Origin: Methanosarcina acetivorans C2A
GTDB lineage: Archaea; Halobacteriota; Methanosarcinia; Methanosarcinales; Methanosarcinaceae
DNA length: 64,000 bases
Direction of reading: 5' to 3'
NCBI RefSeq assembly: GCF_000007345.1
Contig: NC_003552.1
Location: 558,001-622,000, forward strand
Shown: one piece after another, positions 54,080 through 62,622 of the stretch
How positions within the stretch are numbered: the first letter of the stretch is position 1
Layout of the letters: every line of letters starts with the position of its first letter
The notes under the pieces: model-generated
Database searches by the model: none
What the model was told of the DNA's origin: nothing
The model's input: the letters and a program-made list of their open reading frames with translations, nothing else
Position numbers and translations under genes: made by a program

Positions 54080-54471
54080 ATTCCAACTATCTCTTTACTT
54101 CTTTTATATTTCTCTGACACTTTAAAATCTGCTAAAAAAGCTCCTGCCTGATTCCTTGAAATAATTCTTTGTTATGCAGTAGCCGATAACGAGTGAAAGA
54201 AACTAAAAGTATCTGTTTTTGTAATTTCATCTCATTGACCTTAGGTTTTTCATAGTATCTGGCTTTCGTGGATTCTTTTCTCTCTTTTGGAAAAGGCCGA
54301 ATGCTTCGCAGTCGGTGAGTTCCCCGGGTTCAAAAACAAATTTAAAAATCCGGGAACGAGTTCCGGAATAAGCTCAAAAAAGAGAAAAAGGCTTGAAAAT
54401 GAACTATGCAGCAAAATAGGGTTCTAAAAACGCAGCAAAATGTGTAAAAATGTCAAAAACTTGAATGAATC
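54080..54471. other. Intergenic region, nothing recognised
   Basis: About 390 bases without a gene. A region around 54385-54440 has short repeats of GCAGCAAAAT. No promoter was assigned. Confidence 0.45.
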
Positions 54472-54549
54472 TGGTGGGGCCGCTGAGATTCGAACTCAAG
54501 TCGCAAGACCCCCAGCCTTGCAGGATGGACCAAGCTACCCTACGGCCCC
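54472..54549 (-). tRNA. tRNA-Pro (anticodon GGG), CCA encoded
   Basis: Acceptor GGGGCCG pairs perfectly with CGGCCCC, followed by discriminator A and an encoded CCA. The anticodon stem CAAGG/TCTTG encloses CTGGGGG, giving anticodon GGG. The T arm TTGAG-TTCGAAT-CTCAG is regular. It reads CCC proline codons. The encoded CCA contrasts with the tRNA-Val gene. Confidence 0.95.
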
Positions 54550-54726
54550 GCAGAGTAGATTATATTTTTTGATGATAACGGATTACTTTATTTGCCATCA
54601 ACCAACTACTGTAATTAAACATGTAGTATAAATGAGTATCGGTAGGGAAAAATCAGCTCCCTATCTTTGTTATTTTTTTGAGTGTTGATCTGCGTTTTTT
54701 GCGTGGATTTTTTCCAGGAATTCGGC

Positions 54727-55311
54727 TTACGGTTTCTGGCTTTCGGGTTCCGATGGACTGCTCAGTATGCTTTTTGCCCTCAGCACTCTCTGGATCATGG
54801 TGATGTGGGAAAATACGGCTATCAGCACAAGAGCCCAGCCAAGGAAACCTGAGAGGGCACCAAGGGCCAGGATGACCATTCTTTCGGTTCTTTCAGCAAT
54901 TCCTACTGATAGTTTCCTGCAACCTGCGGACTCGGCACGGGCGCGGGTGTAGCTTACCAGGAAAGAGCCGATCAGTGCGAAGCCTGCCCAGAGCCAGCCT
55001 TCCACCCCGAGGAAGGGGGCAAAGCTGAGCCGGCCATAAATTGCTCCGGCCATGATTCCAAGGAACATCAGGCCGTCGGAATAGCGGTCGCAAACCGAGT
55101 CGAGGACACCTCCGAAGGGAGTGATCCTTCCTTTTGCTCTTGCGACCCCTCCGTCAAGGATATCAAAAACTCCGCTGAAGAGGATCAGGAACCCTCCTTC
55201 AAAAGGTTTTCCCAGCGCGAATGCAACTCCGGCAGCCACGCTTACCGCAAAACCCAGCAGGGTTAGAGTGTTTGGAGAGAGGGGCACTGAGCGGGCAAAC
55301 GGAATTACCAT
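54727..55311 (-). CDS. CDP-alcohol phosphatidyltransferase (archaetidylinositol phosphate synthase-like)
   Basis: The 194-residue membrane enzyme has the signature Dxx-DGxxAR-x8-GxxxDxxxD (DILDGGVARAKGR..GGVLDSVCDRYSD), here binding two metal ions. About six helices are predicted. It attaches a polar head group to a CDP-activated archaeal lipid. The motif spacing and length resemble archaetidylinositol phosphate synthase, but other head groups are possible. The ATG at 55311 may not be the true start: in-frame codons upstream (EIFEDLKNSARK) look like the family's amphipathic N-terminus, but only ATT or CTG could start there. Confidence 0.85.
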   Translation of the reverse strand: MVIPFARSVPLSPNTLTLLGFAVSVAAGVAFALGKPFEGGFLILFSGVFDILDGGVARAKGRITPFGGVLDSVCDRYSDGLMFLGIMAGAIYGRLSFAPFLGVEGWLWAGFALIGSFLVSYTRARAESAGCRKLSVGIAERTERMVILALGALSGFLGWALVLIAVFSHITMIQRVLRAKSILSSPSEPESQKP

Positions 55312-55652
55312 CTTTCTTGCGCTGTTTTTCAGGTCTTCGAATATTTCAATCCCATCCTTTTATCTGGCTACTCTTCCTTTTTATCGAGCTAATATTCTTA
55401 TTTATTTGACTATTTTTTTATCTGGCTATTTTATCTGGTTATTGATACCGCATATCCGGATATAGTCTTATCTTTTTTCTAAAGATTTTGGGTTTCGGGG
55501 TTCCGCACAGTTCTTTGAAAGAGTCCTTTAAAAACTTGAAGGGCAACTTTCCTGATTGAATGGTCTGCAGGAATGGAATTCTCCAGAAAAGGGTTTTAAG
55601 GATCGTTATATGAATAAAGTCACATGAGTTTAAAATGATATGGAGTTAAAAT
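55312..55652. promoter_or_regulatory. Divergent intergenic region
   Basis: The 55330-55480 part is A+T-rich and contains repeated TTTATCTGGCTA motifs (about 55362 and 55419). The 55312-55347 part may code for the N-terminus of the phosphatidyltransferase. No ribosome site stronger than GGAG (55639-55642) precedes the HdrD-like gene. Confidence 0.4.
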
Positions 55653-56801
55653 ATGAATATTGTGGAAGAACACAGGGAAAAATGCACGCAATGCGGACAG
55701 TGCCTTTCAGTCTGCCCCCGGTACGATGATCTCGGTTTGCTTGACCTGCTTTACGGGTATCTGGAAGGGACTTCAGAAATTGAGCCTGACTCCCTGCTGA
55801 GCTGCCTGACCTGCGGGCTTTGTGCCGATGCCTGTCCCGAAGCCCTGGGAATAAAGATGCTTATATCTCCTGCCCGGCAGAAATGGGTAAGTGAACACGG
55901 GCTTACAGACAGGCAGACTATGGCAGACCCTGATGCTGAAAATAATCTTTTCAAGAAGGTTGCTGAAATGGATGAAGTTCCCGACTACAAAGACGGCCCC
56001 GGCTCTGTCGTGTATTTTCCGGGCTGCGCGGGCACCTATATTAACAAGAATATGGCGCAGGCAACCGTTGCCCTGCTGGAAAATGCAGGAGTCGATTATA
56101 CGGTCCTGAGCGGGCTTGAATACTGCTGCGGAGCAGTTTCTGCAGGGGCGGGAAATCCGGCTCCGATTCTGCGGAACGGACAGCGAAATATCGAAGAGGT
56201 CCGGAAGAGGGGTGCCAAAATCCTGCTTACAGCCTGTCCCGGCTGCTTTAAAGCTTTTAAGGAAATCTATCCCAAAATGTTCGGAGAACTGGACTTTGAG
56301 GTGCTGCAGGTCTCACAGTACCTGGAACGCCTGCTTGGGGAGGGCAAATTTTCTCCCGGTGCTGCTCTTAAACACAGGGTTTTTTACCATGATCCCTGCC
56401 ATCTTACCCGGGGCATGGGTGTCTACAGGGAAGCAAGAAACGTGCTCGAAAATATTCCCGGCACCGAGCTTGCAAACAAAACCCCCGAAAATTCAGCTTG
56501 CTGCGGGTTCGGAGGCGGGGTAAGAGTTAACTACCCTTCCGAATCCCTTTCAGTTGCTTCTGACCGCTACGAAGCTGCCGGAAAACTGGGCTGTGATGTG
56601 ATTATAACCAACTGTGGCGGCTGTATGCAAAACCTTCTTGAAGCCGGTAGAGACGAACAGATAAAGGTCTTTGACCTCGCTGAATACCTTTGCCTTGCTT
56701 GCGGATTAAATATAGAGCGGGAAGATGAGAAAATGCTTGAACTTGTAAACAGGGCTTACAGGTTCTGTATTTCAGGATATCAGGAGCCCGATTTGCCATA
56801 A
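55653..56801 (+). CDS. HdrD-like iron-sulfur protein (two 4Fe-4S sites, two CCG domains)
   Basis: The 382-residue protein has two N-terminal 4Fe-4S motifs (CTQCGQCLSVCPR at about 11-23, CLTCGLCADACPE at about 51-63). Two CCG domains follow: a PGCAG..EYCCGAVS..CPGC unit and an HDPCHLTRG..ACCGFGGG..CGGC unit. This is the layout of the heterodisulfide reductase catalytic subunit HdrD and of related proteins with unknown partners. It is encoded just before the methylamine cluster and may reduce a disulfide or carry electrons in methylotrophic metabolism. Membrane partner HdrE is not encoded here, so it is probably a soluble HdrD paralogue. Confidence 0.9.
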   Translation: MNIVEEHREKCTQCGQCLSVCPRYDDLGLLDLLYGYLEGTSEIEPDSLLSCLTCGLCADACPEALGIKMLISPARQKWVSEHGLTDRQTMADPDAENNLFKKVAEMDEVPDYKDGPGSVVYFPGCAGTYINKNMAQATVALLENAGVDYTVLSGLEYCCGAVSAGAGNPAPILRNGQRNIEEVRKRGAKILLTACPGCFKAFKEIYPKMFGELDFEVLQVSQYLERLLGEGKFSPGAALKHRVFYHDPCHLTRGMGVYREARNVLENIPGTELANKTPENSACCGFGGGVRVNYPSESLSVASDRYEAAGKLGCDVIITNCGGCMQNLLEAGRDEQIKVFDLAEYLCLACGLNIEREDEKMLELVNRAYRFCISGYQEPDLP

Positions 56802-57410
56802 ATTTTCCCCGGAATTTTTTCTTCATGATTCTTTTTCCTGGGATTCTTTCTCTTGAAATTCTTTTTTCTGGAATTTTTTTCCTGGAATTCTTTCTCTTTG
56901 GAATTCTACTTCTTTCTGATTCCCTCGACTCTCTTTTTCTCTTTTTCCGTTTTCCCTTACTTTTTATCCTTTTACTGGGGCACAAAATCGTAGCAAAAAT
57001 CTAACCCAGCAATATTTCTTATATATAATGTTTTCTCTTTTTTCCGTTTTTCCAACCTGAATTCTGTTCAAATCCCGGGAGAGAACAAAAGTCTTGCTCA
57101 AAAAAGGAATTTCTTATCGTCCATCAAATTATATGGCTCAAAATTCGGATAAAAAACAGCTTCAATAGCCATTGCATATCATTGCGCCCTTAATAATGAA
57201 ATGTTCTACTTTTTTAATATTTTATCCGAAATTTCTACCGTTAACTTTATTTTCCTGCTCTTATATGCCTTCAAAAGTCCATCTTTAATATTTTATATTT
57301 ATATTTTTCGTTATGTCCTCTCTTTCCCTCTCCTGAGCACTCCCTTCAAAATATTTTAACCAAAAAGTATTTATGCAACCCCTGGTTTTGCCATACACCT
57401 TCTGACAAAA
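56802..57410. other. Long upstream region of the methylamine cluster
   Basis: No gene is seen. 56802-56960 is a T-rich run after the HdrD-like gene, with repeated GGAATTCTTT/CTGGAATT motifs. TTCTTATATATAATG at about 57013-57027 is a good TATA box with no gene immediately downstream, so it may start a longer leader RNA or a small RNA in this gap. Confidence 0.5.
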
Positions 57411-57418
57411 TATTTATA
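57411..57418 (+). promoter_or_regulatory. Probable TATA box of the mtt operon
   Basis: TATTTATA sits about 310 bases upstream of mttC. With the usual archaeal spacing it predicts transcription from about 57437-57442. That is where the 5' arm of the long-range stem begins, so the leader would be about 290 bases. Confidence 0.5.
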
Positions 57419-57440
57419 TCAGTAAATCGAACTTTAACTT

Positions 57441-57728
57441 GGAGACATCTGAAATGATGAGTAAAACAGACGGGATTTAAAATGGCACCAAAAACACTCC
57501 CTCTGCTAAAGTACTCATGAACCCCGATCAGGAAAATAAAAAATTTTGCCTGATTTCTCAGTTTCGCCTGTAGTAATCATGATTCCCTACCTGTGGTTAT
57601 CGTGAATTACTTCTTGTGCACTCATGACTCGTAGAGTATGAGCTGGCAACCCAATAGTTCATGATTATTCATGGTAATTGTGGGTCGAGACGTCTCCATA
57701 GTTGAAAAACTAAAACGGAGGATGCAAT
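57441..57728 (+). promoter_or_regulatory. Structured 5' leader of mttC with two mini-ORFs
   Basis: GGAGACATCT (57441-57450) can pair with AGACGTCTCC (57688-57697) with one G-U or A-C position, closing a domain of about 240 bases. Within it lie two mini-ORFs: 57454-57480 (MMSKTDGI) and 57482-57520 (MAPKTLPLLKYS). It also has four TCATGA palindromes at 57515, 57577, 57622 and 57659. The leader ends just before the GGAGGA of mttC. Long leaders are known for Methanosarcina methyltransferase operons; the exact structure here is inferred. Confidence 0.5.
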
Positions 57729-58370
57729 ATTAGCAAAGAAGAATTGCTTCAGGAACTTGCAGGCGCTGTAATCACCTGTAAGAAGGATGCGGTACTCGCT
57801 GCCGTTGAAAAGGCAAAAGGAGAACTGGATCCCTCCGAAATCATTGAAAAAGGGCTTGCAGCAGGCATGAACGAAGTGGGTGTCCTCTTTGAAAGGGGCA
57901 AACTTTTCTTACCCCATGTGATGATGGCTGCTGACGCAATGACTGCCGGAGTTGAAGCCTTAAAGGACCTTATGCCTGAAGGCTCTGCCAGCTCGAAAAT
58001 GGGCGTTATTGTGAATGGTACTGTGGAAGGCGATGTCCATGACATCGGGAAATCCATCGTATCCACCATGCTCCAGTCCGCTGGTTTTGAAGTGCACGAC
58101 ATCGGCCGTGATGTTCCGATCAAGAACTTTGTCGAAAAAGCAAAGGAAGTCAATGCTGACATGATCGGACTTTCCGCTCTTATGACCACCACCCTCCCGG
58201 GCCAGAGAGATGTTATCGAGCTCCTCAAAGAAGAAGGTCTCAGGGAAAATGTAAAGGTCATGATCGGAGGCGCTCCGGCTACCCAGGCCTGGGCTGACAA
58301 GATCGGTGCAGATTGTTATGCTGAAAACGCAAGCGAGGCTGTTGCCAAGGCAAAAGAACTGCTGGCATAA
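57729..58370 (+). CDS. mttC: Trimethylamine corrinoid protein
   Basis: The 213-residue protein begins (M)[16 protein letters not shown]. An N-terminal helical cap (about 1-85) precedes the B12-binding Rossmann domain, where EGDVHDIGK carries the DxHxxG motif with the cobalt-coordinating His. Further signatures are [26 protein letters not shown] and [20 protein letters not shown]. It accepts a methyl group from MttB. The start codon by position is ATT at 57729, with GGAGGA six bases upstream. No ATG, GTG or TTG is in frame before it, and the next candidate (TTG at 57744) has no ribosome site. mttB follows after 26 bases. Confidence 0.93.
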   Translation: MSKEELLQELAGAVITCKKDAVLAAVEKAKGELDPSEIIEKGLAAGMNEVGVLFERGKLFLPHVMMAADAMTAGVEALKDLMPEGSASSKMGVIVNGTVEGDVHDIGKSIVSTMLQSAGFEVHDIGRDVPIKNFVEKAKEVNADMIGLSALMTTTLPGQRDVIELLKEEGLRENVKVMIGGAPATQAWADKIGADCYAENASEAVAKAKELLA

Positions 58371-58396
58371 ATCATTCTTATTCGGAGGTTACAAAA

Positions 58397-59884
58397 ATGG
58401 CAAAAAATAATGCAGTTGCAGGATTCAATGCACTTAACGGTGTAGAATTAAACCTTTTTACTACTGACGAACTCAAAGCAATCCACTACGCTACCATGGA
58501 TGTTCTGATGAACCCCGGTGTACAGGTCTCTGACCCCGAGGCAAGGCAGATCTTCAAGGAAAATGGCTGCGAAGTAGACGAAAAGACAAATGTTGTAAAG
58601 ATCCCTGAATACCTTGTAAGAAGAGCCCTTCAGCTTGCTCCCTCCAGGTTTGTCCTCTGGGGCCGCGACAAGAAGTTCAACACCGTCCAGGAATGCGGCG
58701 GTAAAGTGCACTGGACCTGTTTCGGTACAGGCGTTAAGATGTGCAAGTACCAGGACGGCAAGTACGTAACCGTTGACTCCGTGGAACAGGACATCGCAGA
58801 CATCGCAAAGCTCTGTGACTGGGCTGAAAACATCGACTATTTCTCCCTCCCTGTCTCCGCAAGAGACATTGCAGGTCAGGGTGCCCAGGACGTCCACGAA
58901 ACCCTCACTCCTATCGCAAACACCGCAAAGCACTACCACCACATCGACCCCGTCGGCGAAAATGTCGAATACTACCGGGACATCGTAACAGCCTACTACG
59001 GTGGCGATGAAGAAGAAGCCAGGAAAAAACCTATTTTCTCCATGCTCCTCTGCCCGACCAGCCCTCTTGAGCTCAGTGTCAATGCCTGTCAGGTCATCAT
59101 TAAGGGTGCACGTTTCGGAATGCCTGTAAACGTCCTGAGTATGGCAATGTCCGGTGGGTCTTCACCTGTCTACCTTGCTGGAACTCTTGTAACCCACAAC
59201 GCAGAAGTTCTCGCAGGTATCACCCTTGCCCAGCTTACAGTCCCCGGGACTAAGGTCTGGTACGGAAGCTCTACCACAACATTTGACCTGAAGAAGGGCA
59301 CTGCTCCCGTTGGATCTCCCGAACTCGGCCTGATCAGCGCATCTGTCGCAAAGCTCGCCCAGTTCTATGGCCTCCCCGCATTCGTGGCAGGCACCTAGTC
59401 TGATGCAAAGATCCCGGACAACCAGGCAGGGCACGAAAAAACAATGACCTGTCTCCTGCCAGCCCTTGCAGGCGCAAACACTCTGTACGGCGCCGGGATG
59501 CTTGAGCTCGGTATGACCTTCTCTATGGAACAGCTCGTTATTGACAACGACATCATCAAGATGACAAAGAAAGCTCTTCAGGGAGTTCCTGTAAATGAGG
59601 AAACTCTTGCTGTCGAATCCATCCAGAAGGTAGGTATCGGAAACAACTTCCTTGCCCTCAAACAGACCAGACAACTTGTGAACTACCCATCTGACCCCAT
59701 GCTTATTGATAGGCGCATGTTCGGAGACTGGGCAGCAGCCGGATCAAAGGACCTCGCATCCGCTGCACATGACAAGGTCGTAGATGTTCTCAAAAACCAC
59801 GTCGTCAAACCAATCGATGCAGACATTCTTAAGGATATGCAGGCTGTCGTGGACAGAGCTGACAAAGCCTTCAGAGGCATGTAA
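58397..59884 (+). CDS. mttB: Trimethylamine methyltransferase, contains pyrrolysine
   Basis: The protein has 495 residues when the amber codon at 59396-59398 is read as pyrrolysine (residue 334, in [14 protein letters not shown]). The frame continues without interruption to TAA at 59882-59884 and the length equals known MttB proteins. It transfers a methyl group from trimethylamine to the Co(I) corrinoid of MttC. The pyrrolysine is held in the active site of a TIM barrel. GGAGG precedes the ATG. Standard gene finders would split it into two ORFs. Confidence 0.97.
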
Positions 59885-59912
59885 TTATACCAGATATTCA
59901 GGAGATCTAAAA

Positions 59913-60563
59913 ATGGCAAGCAAAGAAGAAATCATTGCAAAAGCAAAAGATGCAATCACCGATTTTGATGAGGAACTCGCAGCAGAAGTTGCAGAAGAAG
60001 CCCTCGCTGCAGGTATTGACCCTGTAGAGCTCATTGAGAAAGGATTTACCGCAGGCATGCAAGAAGTAGGTGAACAGTTCGAACAGGGTTCCCTTTTCCT
60101 CCCCCATGTGCTTGCAGCTGCCGAAGCAATGAACACAGGCATGGAAGTTATTAAGCCGGAAATGGAAAAACGCAAGTCTGAGACCAAGAGCCTTGGAACC
60201 GTTGTCATCGGGACCATCGAAGGCGACATCCACTCCATCGGAAAGGACATCGTTGCCTCCATGCTCAACATTGCAGGCTTTAAAGTAGTGGACCTCGGAA
60301 GAGACGTCCCGATAAAGACCTTTGTCGAAAAGGCAAAGGAAGTCAAACCACAGATCATCGCATCCTCCGCCCTTATGACCACTACCATGGTCAACCAGAT
60401 CCAGATCGAGGAACAGCTGAAAGAAGCAGGTATCCGCGACCAGGTTAAGACCATGGTCGGAGGCGCACCCGTTACCCAGGACTGGGCTGACAAGATCGGC
60501 GCAGACCTCTACGGAGAAAGTGCCACCGATGTAGTCAGCAAGGTAAGAGCAGTCTTACTCTAA
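59913..60563 (+). CDS. mtbC: Dimethylamine corrinoid protein
   Basis: The 216-residue protein begins MASKEEIIAKAKDAITDFDE. A helical cap and B12-binding domain follow, with EGDIHSIGKDIVASML (DxHxxG), [20 protein letters not shown] and [20 protein letters not shown]. It is related to MttC and accepts the methyl group from dimethylamine through MtbB. The ATG at 59913 is chosen for the CAGGAG just upstream; the frame is open much further left, inside mttB. It sits 28 bases after mttB. Confidence 0.95.
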   Translation: MASKEEIIAKAKDAITDFDEELAAEVAEEALAAGIDPVELIEKGFTAGMQEVGEQFEQGSLFLPHVLAAAEAMNTGMEVIKPEMEKRKSETKSLGTVVIGTIEGDIHSIGKDIVASMLNIAGFKVVDLGRDVPIKTFVEKAKEVKPQIIASSALMTTTMVNQIQIEEQLKEAGIRDQVKTMVGGAPVTQDWADKIGADLYGESATDVVSKVRAVLL

Positions 60564-60577
60564 AAAAGGTTCAGTAA

Positions 60578-60616
60578 GCAGTAAACGCAGGTGACCTGAT
60601 CAAATGCGTTTTCTGC
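60578..60616 (+). terminator. Hairpin after mtbC
   Basis: GCAG-T-AAACGCA (60578-60589) pairs with TGCGTTT-T-CTGC (60605-60616), 11 base pairs with one mismatch. No strong T run follows. It may end or process the mttC-mttB-mtbC transcript, or protect its 3' end. Confidence 0.5.
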
Positions 60617-61049
60617 CCAACTTTATTTTGTGTGGTTTTTGCGAAACCGATAGCTAAGGGTATACAAAAAAGTTCTTGCATATTCGGTCATACTCACGGG
60701 AAAATCCAGTAATCATAGAAAAGGCAGTGCAGCAGTTTTGCTCTATATTCTCCTCTGGCATATTCAGGGAAAATATGGCAGTAAACTGCAAAGCTGCTGA
60801 TTCCTGGTCTGCTGATTTCTGGTTAAATACAGGAATTAAAACTAGCTATATAATTGTAGTTCAATAAAATCAGATGACCAAAAAAACGGTATTGTAGAAA
60901 TTCAACTTTAATGTCAATCTGGTTCCCTGAGATGCAAATGCCCATAGAGACGGTTCGCAAGCTGTACTTTCAGGCTGTGGAATAGGGCTGAGACGGACTC
61001 ATGCCCTGAGGGAATTCCATAGCGCATCTGAAAAATGGAGGGATTTTCC
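60617..61049 (+). promoter_or_regulatory. mttP promoter and leader
   Basis: A TATA-like element TATATAAT lies at 60848-60855, within CTAGCTATATAATTGTAG, and predicts a leader of about 170 bases. A weak inverted repeat, CAGCAGTTTTGCT (about 60728) and AGCAAAGCTGCTG type (about 60790), lies upstream of it. No gene is seen. Confidence 0.5.
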
Positions 61050-62096
61050 GTGGATTTAAAAGCCTTAAAAAAACAGGAAAGTAAACGAAAGATCAGTAAA
61101 GGGTATATGTGGGCCCTTTTCTGTGCTGTATTCTGGGGTATCTGGTATCTTCCAGGGACCGTTGTGTGGGTGCTTAACCCTTTTGATGAGATGTATGGGG
61201 CTATTGCCGAAACCGGTGGAGACGGCACAGCTCTGATCATAACTGCTGTTCTTATTACGGCCTTCAATGCGCTTACGGTAATGCTTGCGCTTATGCTCTG
61301 GAACGGGGTTCTCGGTAAATTCGGAGAACTTGTCCGGACAATGAAAGAATTCCATCCGTGCTCCAAATGGTTCTTCCTTGCTTCAATTTTCGGAGGTCCG
61401 ATGGCAATTCTCGGTTCGTTCATTGCAATGGGCTTCATTGGCGGAGCATTCGCAGCTGTTGCAGCTCTTCTTTACCCTGTGGTGGGTTCGATTCTTGCCT
61501 ACTACTGGTACGGGGAAAAGATCTCCAAAAGAGCGGCAATCGGTATTGCTGTCATCATTGTAGGAGGCGTTACGATCTTCGGAGGCGGGCTTCTGACCGA
61601 GCTTTCCTCAGGCAATGTCCAGTGGATCGGATACCTCGGAGGTTTGATGGCTGCTGCCGGCTGGGGAATTGAAGGTGCAATCGCAGGAAAAGGTCTCGAC
61701 ATTTCCGAACCCGATGTGGGGCTGACCCTCAGGTTCGTCGGAGAAAATCTGATCTGGTGGGTCATTATCGTTCCGATACTCGCAATTGTCGGTTACCCGA
61801 TGTATTCCTTTGCATTCCAGGCTTTCGAACCTCTGACTTTGCTGGTTCTGATCTTCGCAGGAATTACCTTTGGTTTCTGTTATGTCTGCTGGTACAAGTC
61901 CTTCCCGCTTATCGGGGTAGGGAGAGGCCAGGGTATAGGAAACCTCTACGGGTTGTTTGCTATTATCTTCATTTTCCTCTTCTTCGGAGATGTCCCGCAG
62001 TGGACCATCCTTGTCGGAGGCACTCTCTGTGTTATTGGTAGTTTCGTTATGTTTACGGAAGACACAAGTGAACTTGAAACTTTGAGAGGTGAGTGA
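61050..62096 (+). CDS. mttP: Methylamine permease
   Basis: The 348-residue protein has ten predicted membrane helices (EamA/DMT-like arrangement), with helices rich in Gly and Trp (MWALFCAVFWGIWYLPGTVV, LGSFIAMGFIGGAFAAVAAL, VGRGQGIGNLYGLF). By position and sequence it is MttP, the putative trimethylamine transporter found only in methylamine clusters. The start is taken at the GTG (61050), with GGAGGG six bases before; an ATG at 61035 would place that ribosome site inside the gene. The 3' end overlaps or abuts the next gene. Confidence 0.88.
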   Translation: MDLKALKKQESKRKISKGYMWALFCAVFWGIWYLPGTVVWVLNPFDEMYGAIAETGGDGTALIITAVLITAFNALTVMLALMLWNGVLGKFGELVRTMKEFHPCSKWFFLASIFGGPMAILGSFIAMGFIGGAFAAVAALLYPVVGSILAYYWYGEKISKRAAIGIAVIIVGGVTIFGGGLLTELSSGNVQWIGYLGGLMAAAGWGIEGAIAGKGLDISEPDVGLTLRFVGENLIWWVIIVPILAIVGYPMYSFAFQAFEPLTLLVLIFAGITFGFCYVCWYKSFPLIGVGRGQGIGNLYGLFAIIFIFLFFGDVPQWTILVGGTLCVIGSFVMFTEDTSELETLRGE

Positions 62097-62097
62097 A

Positions 62098-62394
62098 GTG
62101 AGCGGAAACCGCCCGATTAAATTCAGGATTCTGGAATTCTTGCTGGATGAAAAGGAACGCTGGAACTATGAGATTGTTTCAAAGATCCAGGAAGAGTACA
62201 ACATGCATGGGAATTACAACCGGGACAGCATCAACTTCGATATCATCGAACTGGCGTCCGGAGGGATGCTGAAGGACGTGGAGCAGAAAGTCGATGAGGA
62301 CGGGATCTACAAAAAAGGTTTCCTCCTGCACAAATACGTGATCACCGACTTCGGAAAGGCCCGTGGCTCAGATGCCTGTCTGAGATATGTATAA
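62098..62394 (+). CDS. Small winged-helix protein
   Basis: The 98-residue cytosolic protein (SGNRPIKFRILEFLLDEKER, WNYEIVSKIQEEYNMHGNYN, DSINFDIIELASGGMLKDVE, QKVDEDGIYKKGFLLHKYVI) has helices and a terminal beta wing like small winged-helix regulators. It could regulate transport or methyltransferase genes, though a helper role for MttP is also possible. Start GTG at 62098 follows GAGGTGA of the preceding gene; a GTG at 62089 is in frame but overlaps mttP. Its exact name is not known to me. Confidence 0.72.
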   Translation: MSGNRPIKFRILEFLLDEKERWNYEIVSKIQEEYNMHGNYNRDSINFDIIELASGGMLKDVEQKVDEDGIYKKGFLLHKYVITDFGKARGSDACLRYV

Positions 62395-62412
62395 TCTTAT
62401 CGGAGGTTAAAC

Positions 62413-62562
62413 ATGGTACAAACAGCAGCTGCAATGGAAGCTTACAATGCCTACTGGGCAAACTCCTTCATCCCTGCCGGGGACATTATGTGGATGGTTC
62501 TCATCCTGGTCCTGGCGGTAATCGCCCTCTGGCAGGCAAGGACTTTCGTGTCCAAGTTCTGA
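62413..62562 (+). CDS. 49-residue single-helix membrane protein
   Basis: The gene is too short for standard gene callers but has a perfect CGGAGG seven bases before the ATG. The product (MVQTAAAMEAYNAYWANSFI, then PAGDIMWMVLILVLAVIALW, then QARTFVSKF) has one membrane helix (about 24-41) and a short basic tail. It lies between the winged-helix gene and mtbB, in the same direction, 18 bases downstream of the former. It may be a small subunit of the permease MttP or of a membrane assembly in this pathway. That is inferred from position only. Confidence 0.75.
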   Translation: MVQTAAAMEAYNAYWANSFIPAGDIMWMVLILVLAVIALWQARTFVSKF

Positions 62563-62622
62563 ACCCGAGTGAATACAGTTTTCCAAACCTAATGTCCAAT
62601 AATCAACATAAATGGTGAAAAA

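Noticed and set aside
53752-54120. Ser/Phe/Pro-rich minus-strand ORFs over the acidic repeat
   Set aside because: They are antisense to the GAG/AAG-rich 30-bp repeats; no start signal and no homologous look. The plus-strand zinc-ribbon frame explains the region.
59396-59398. Nonsense mutation in mttB (and likewise in mtbB at 63688)
   Set aside because: The amber codons lie at the known pyrrolysine sites and the downstream frames are conserved to full family length.
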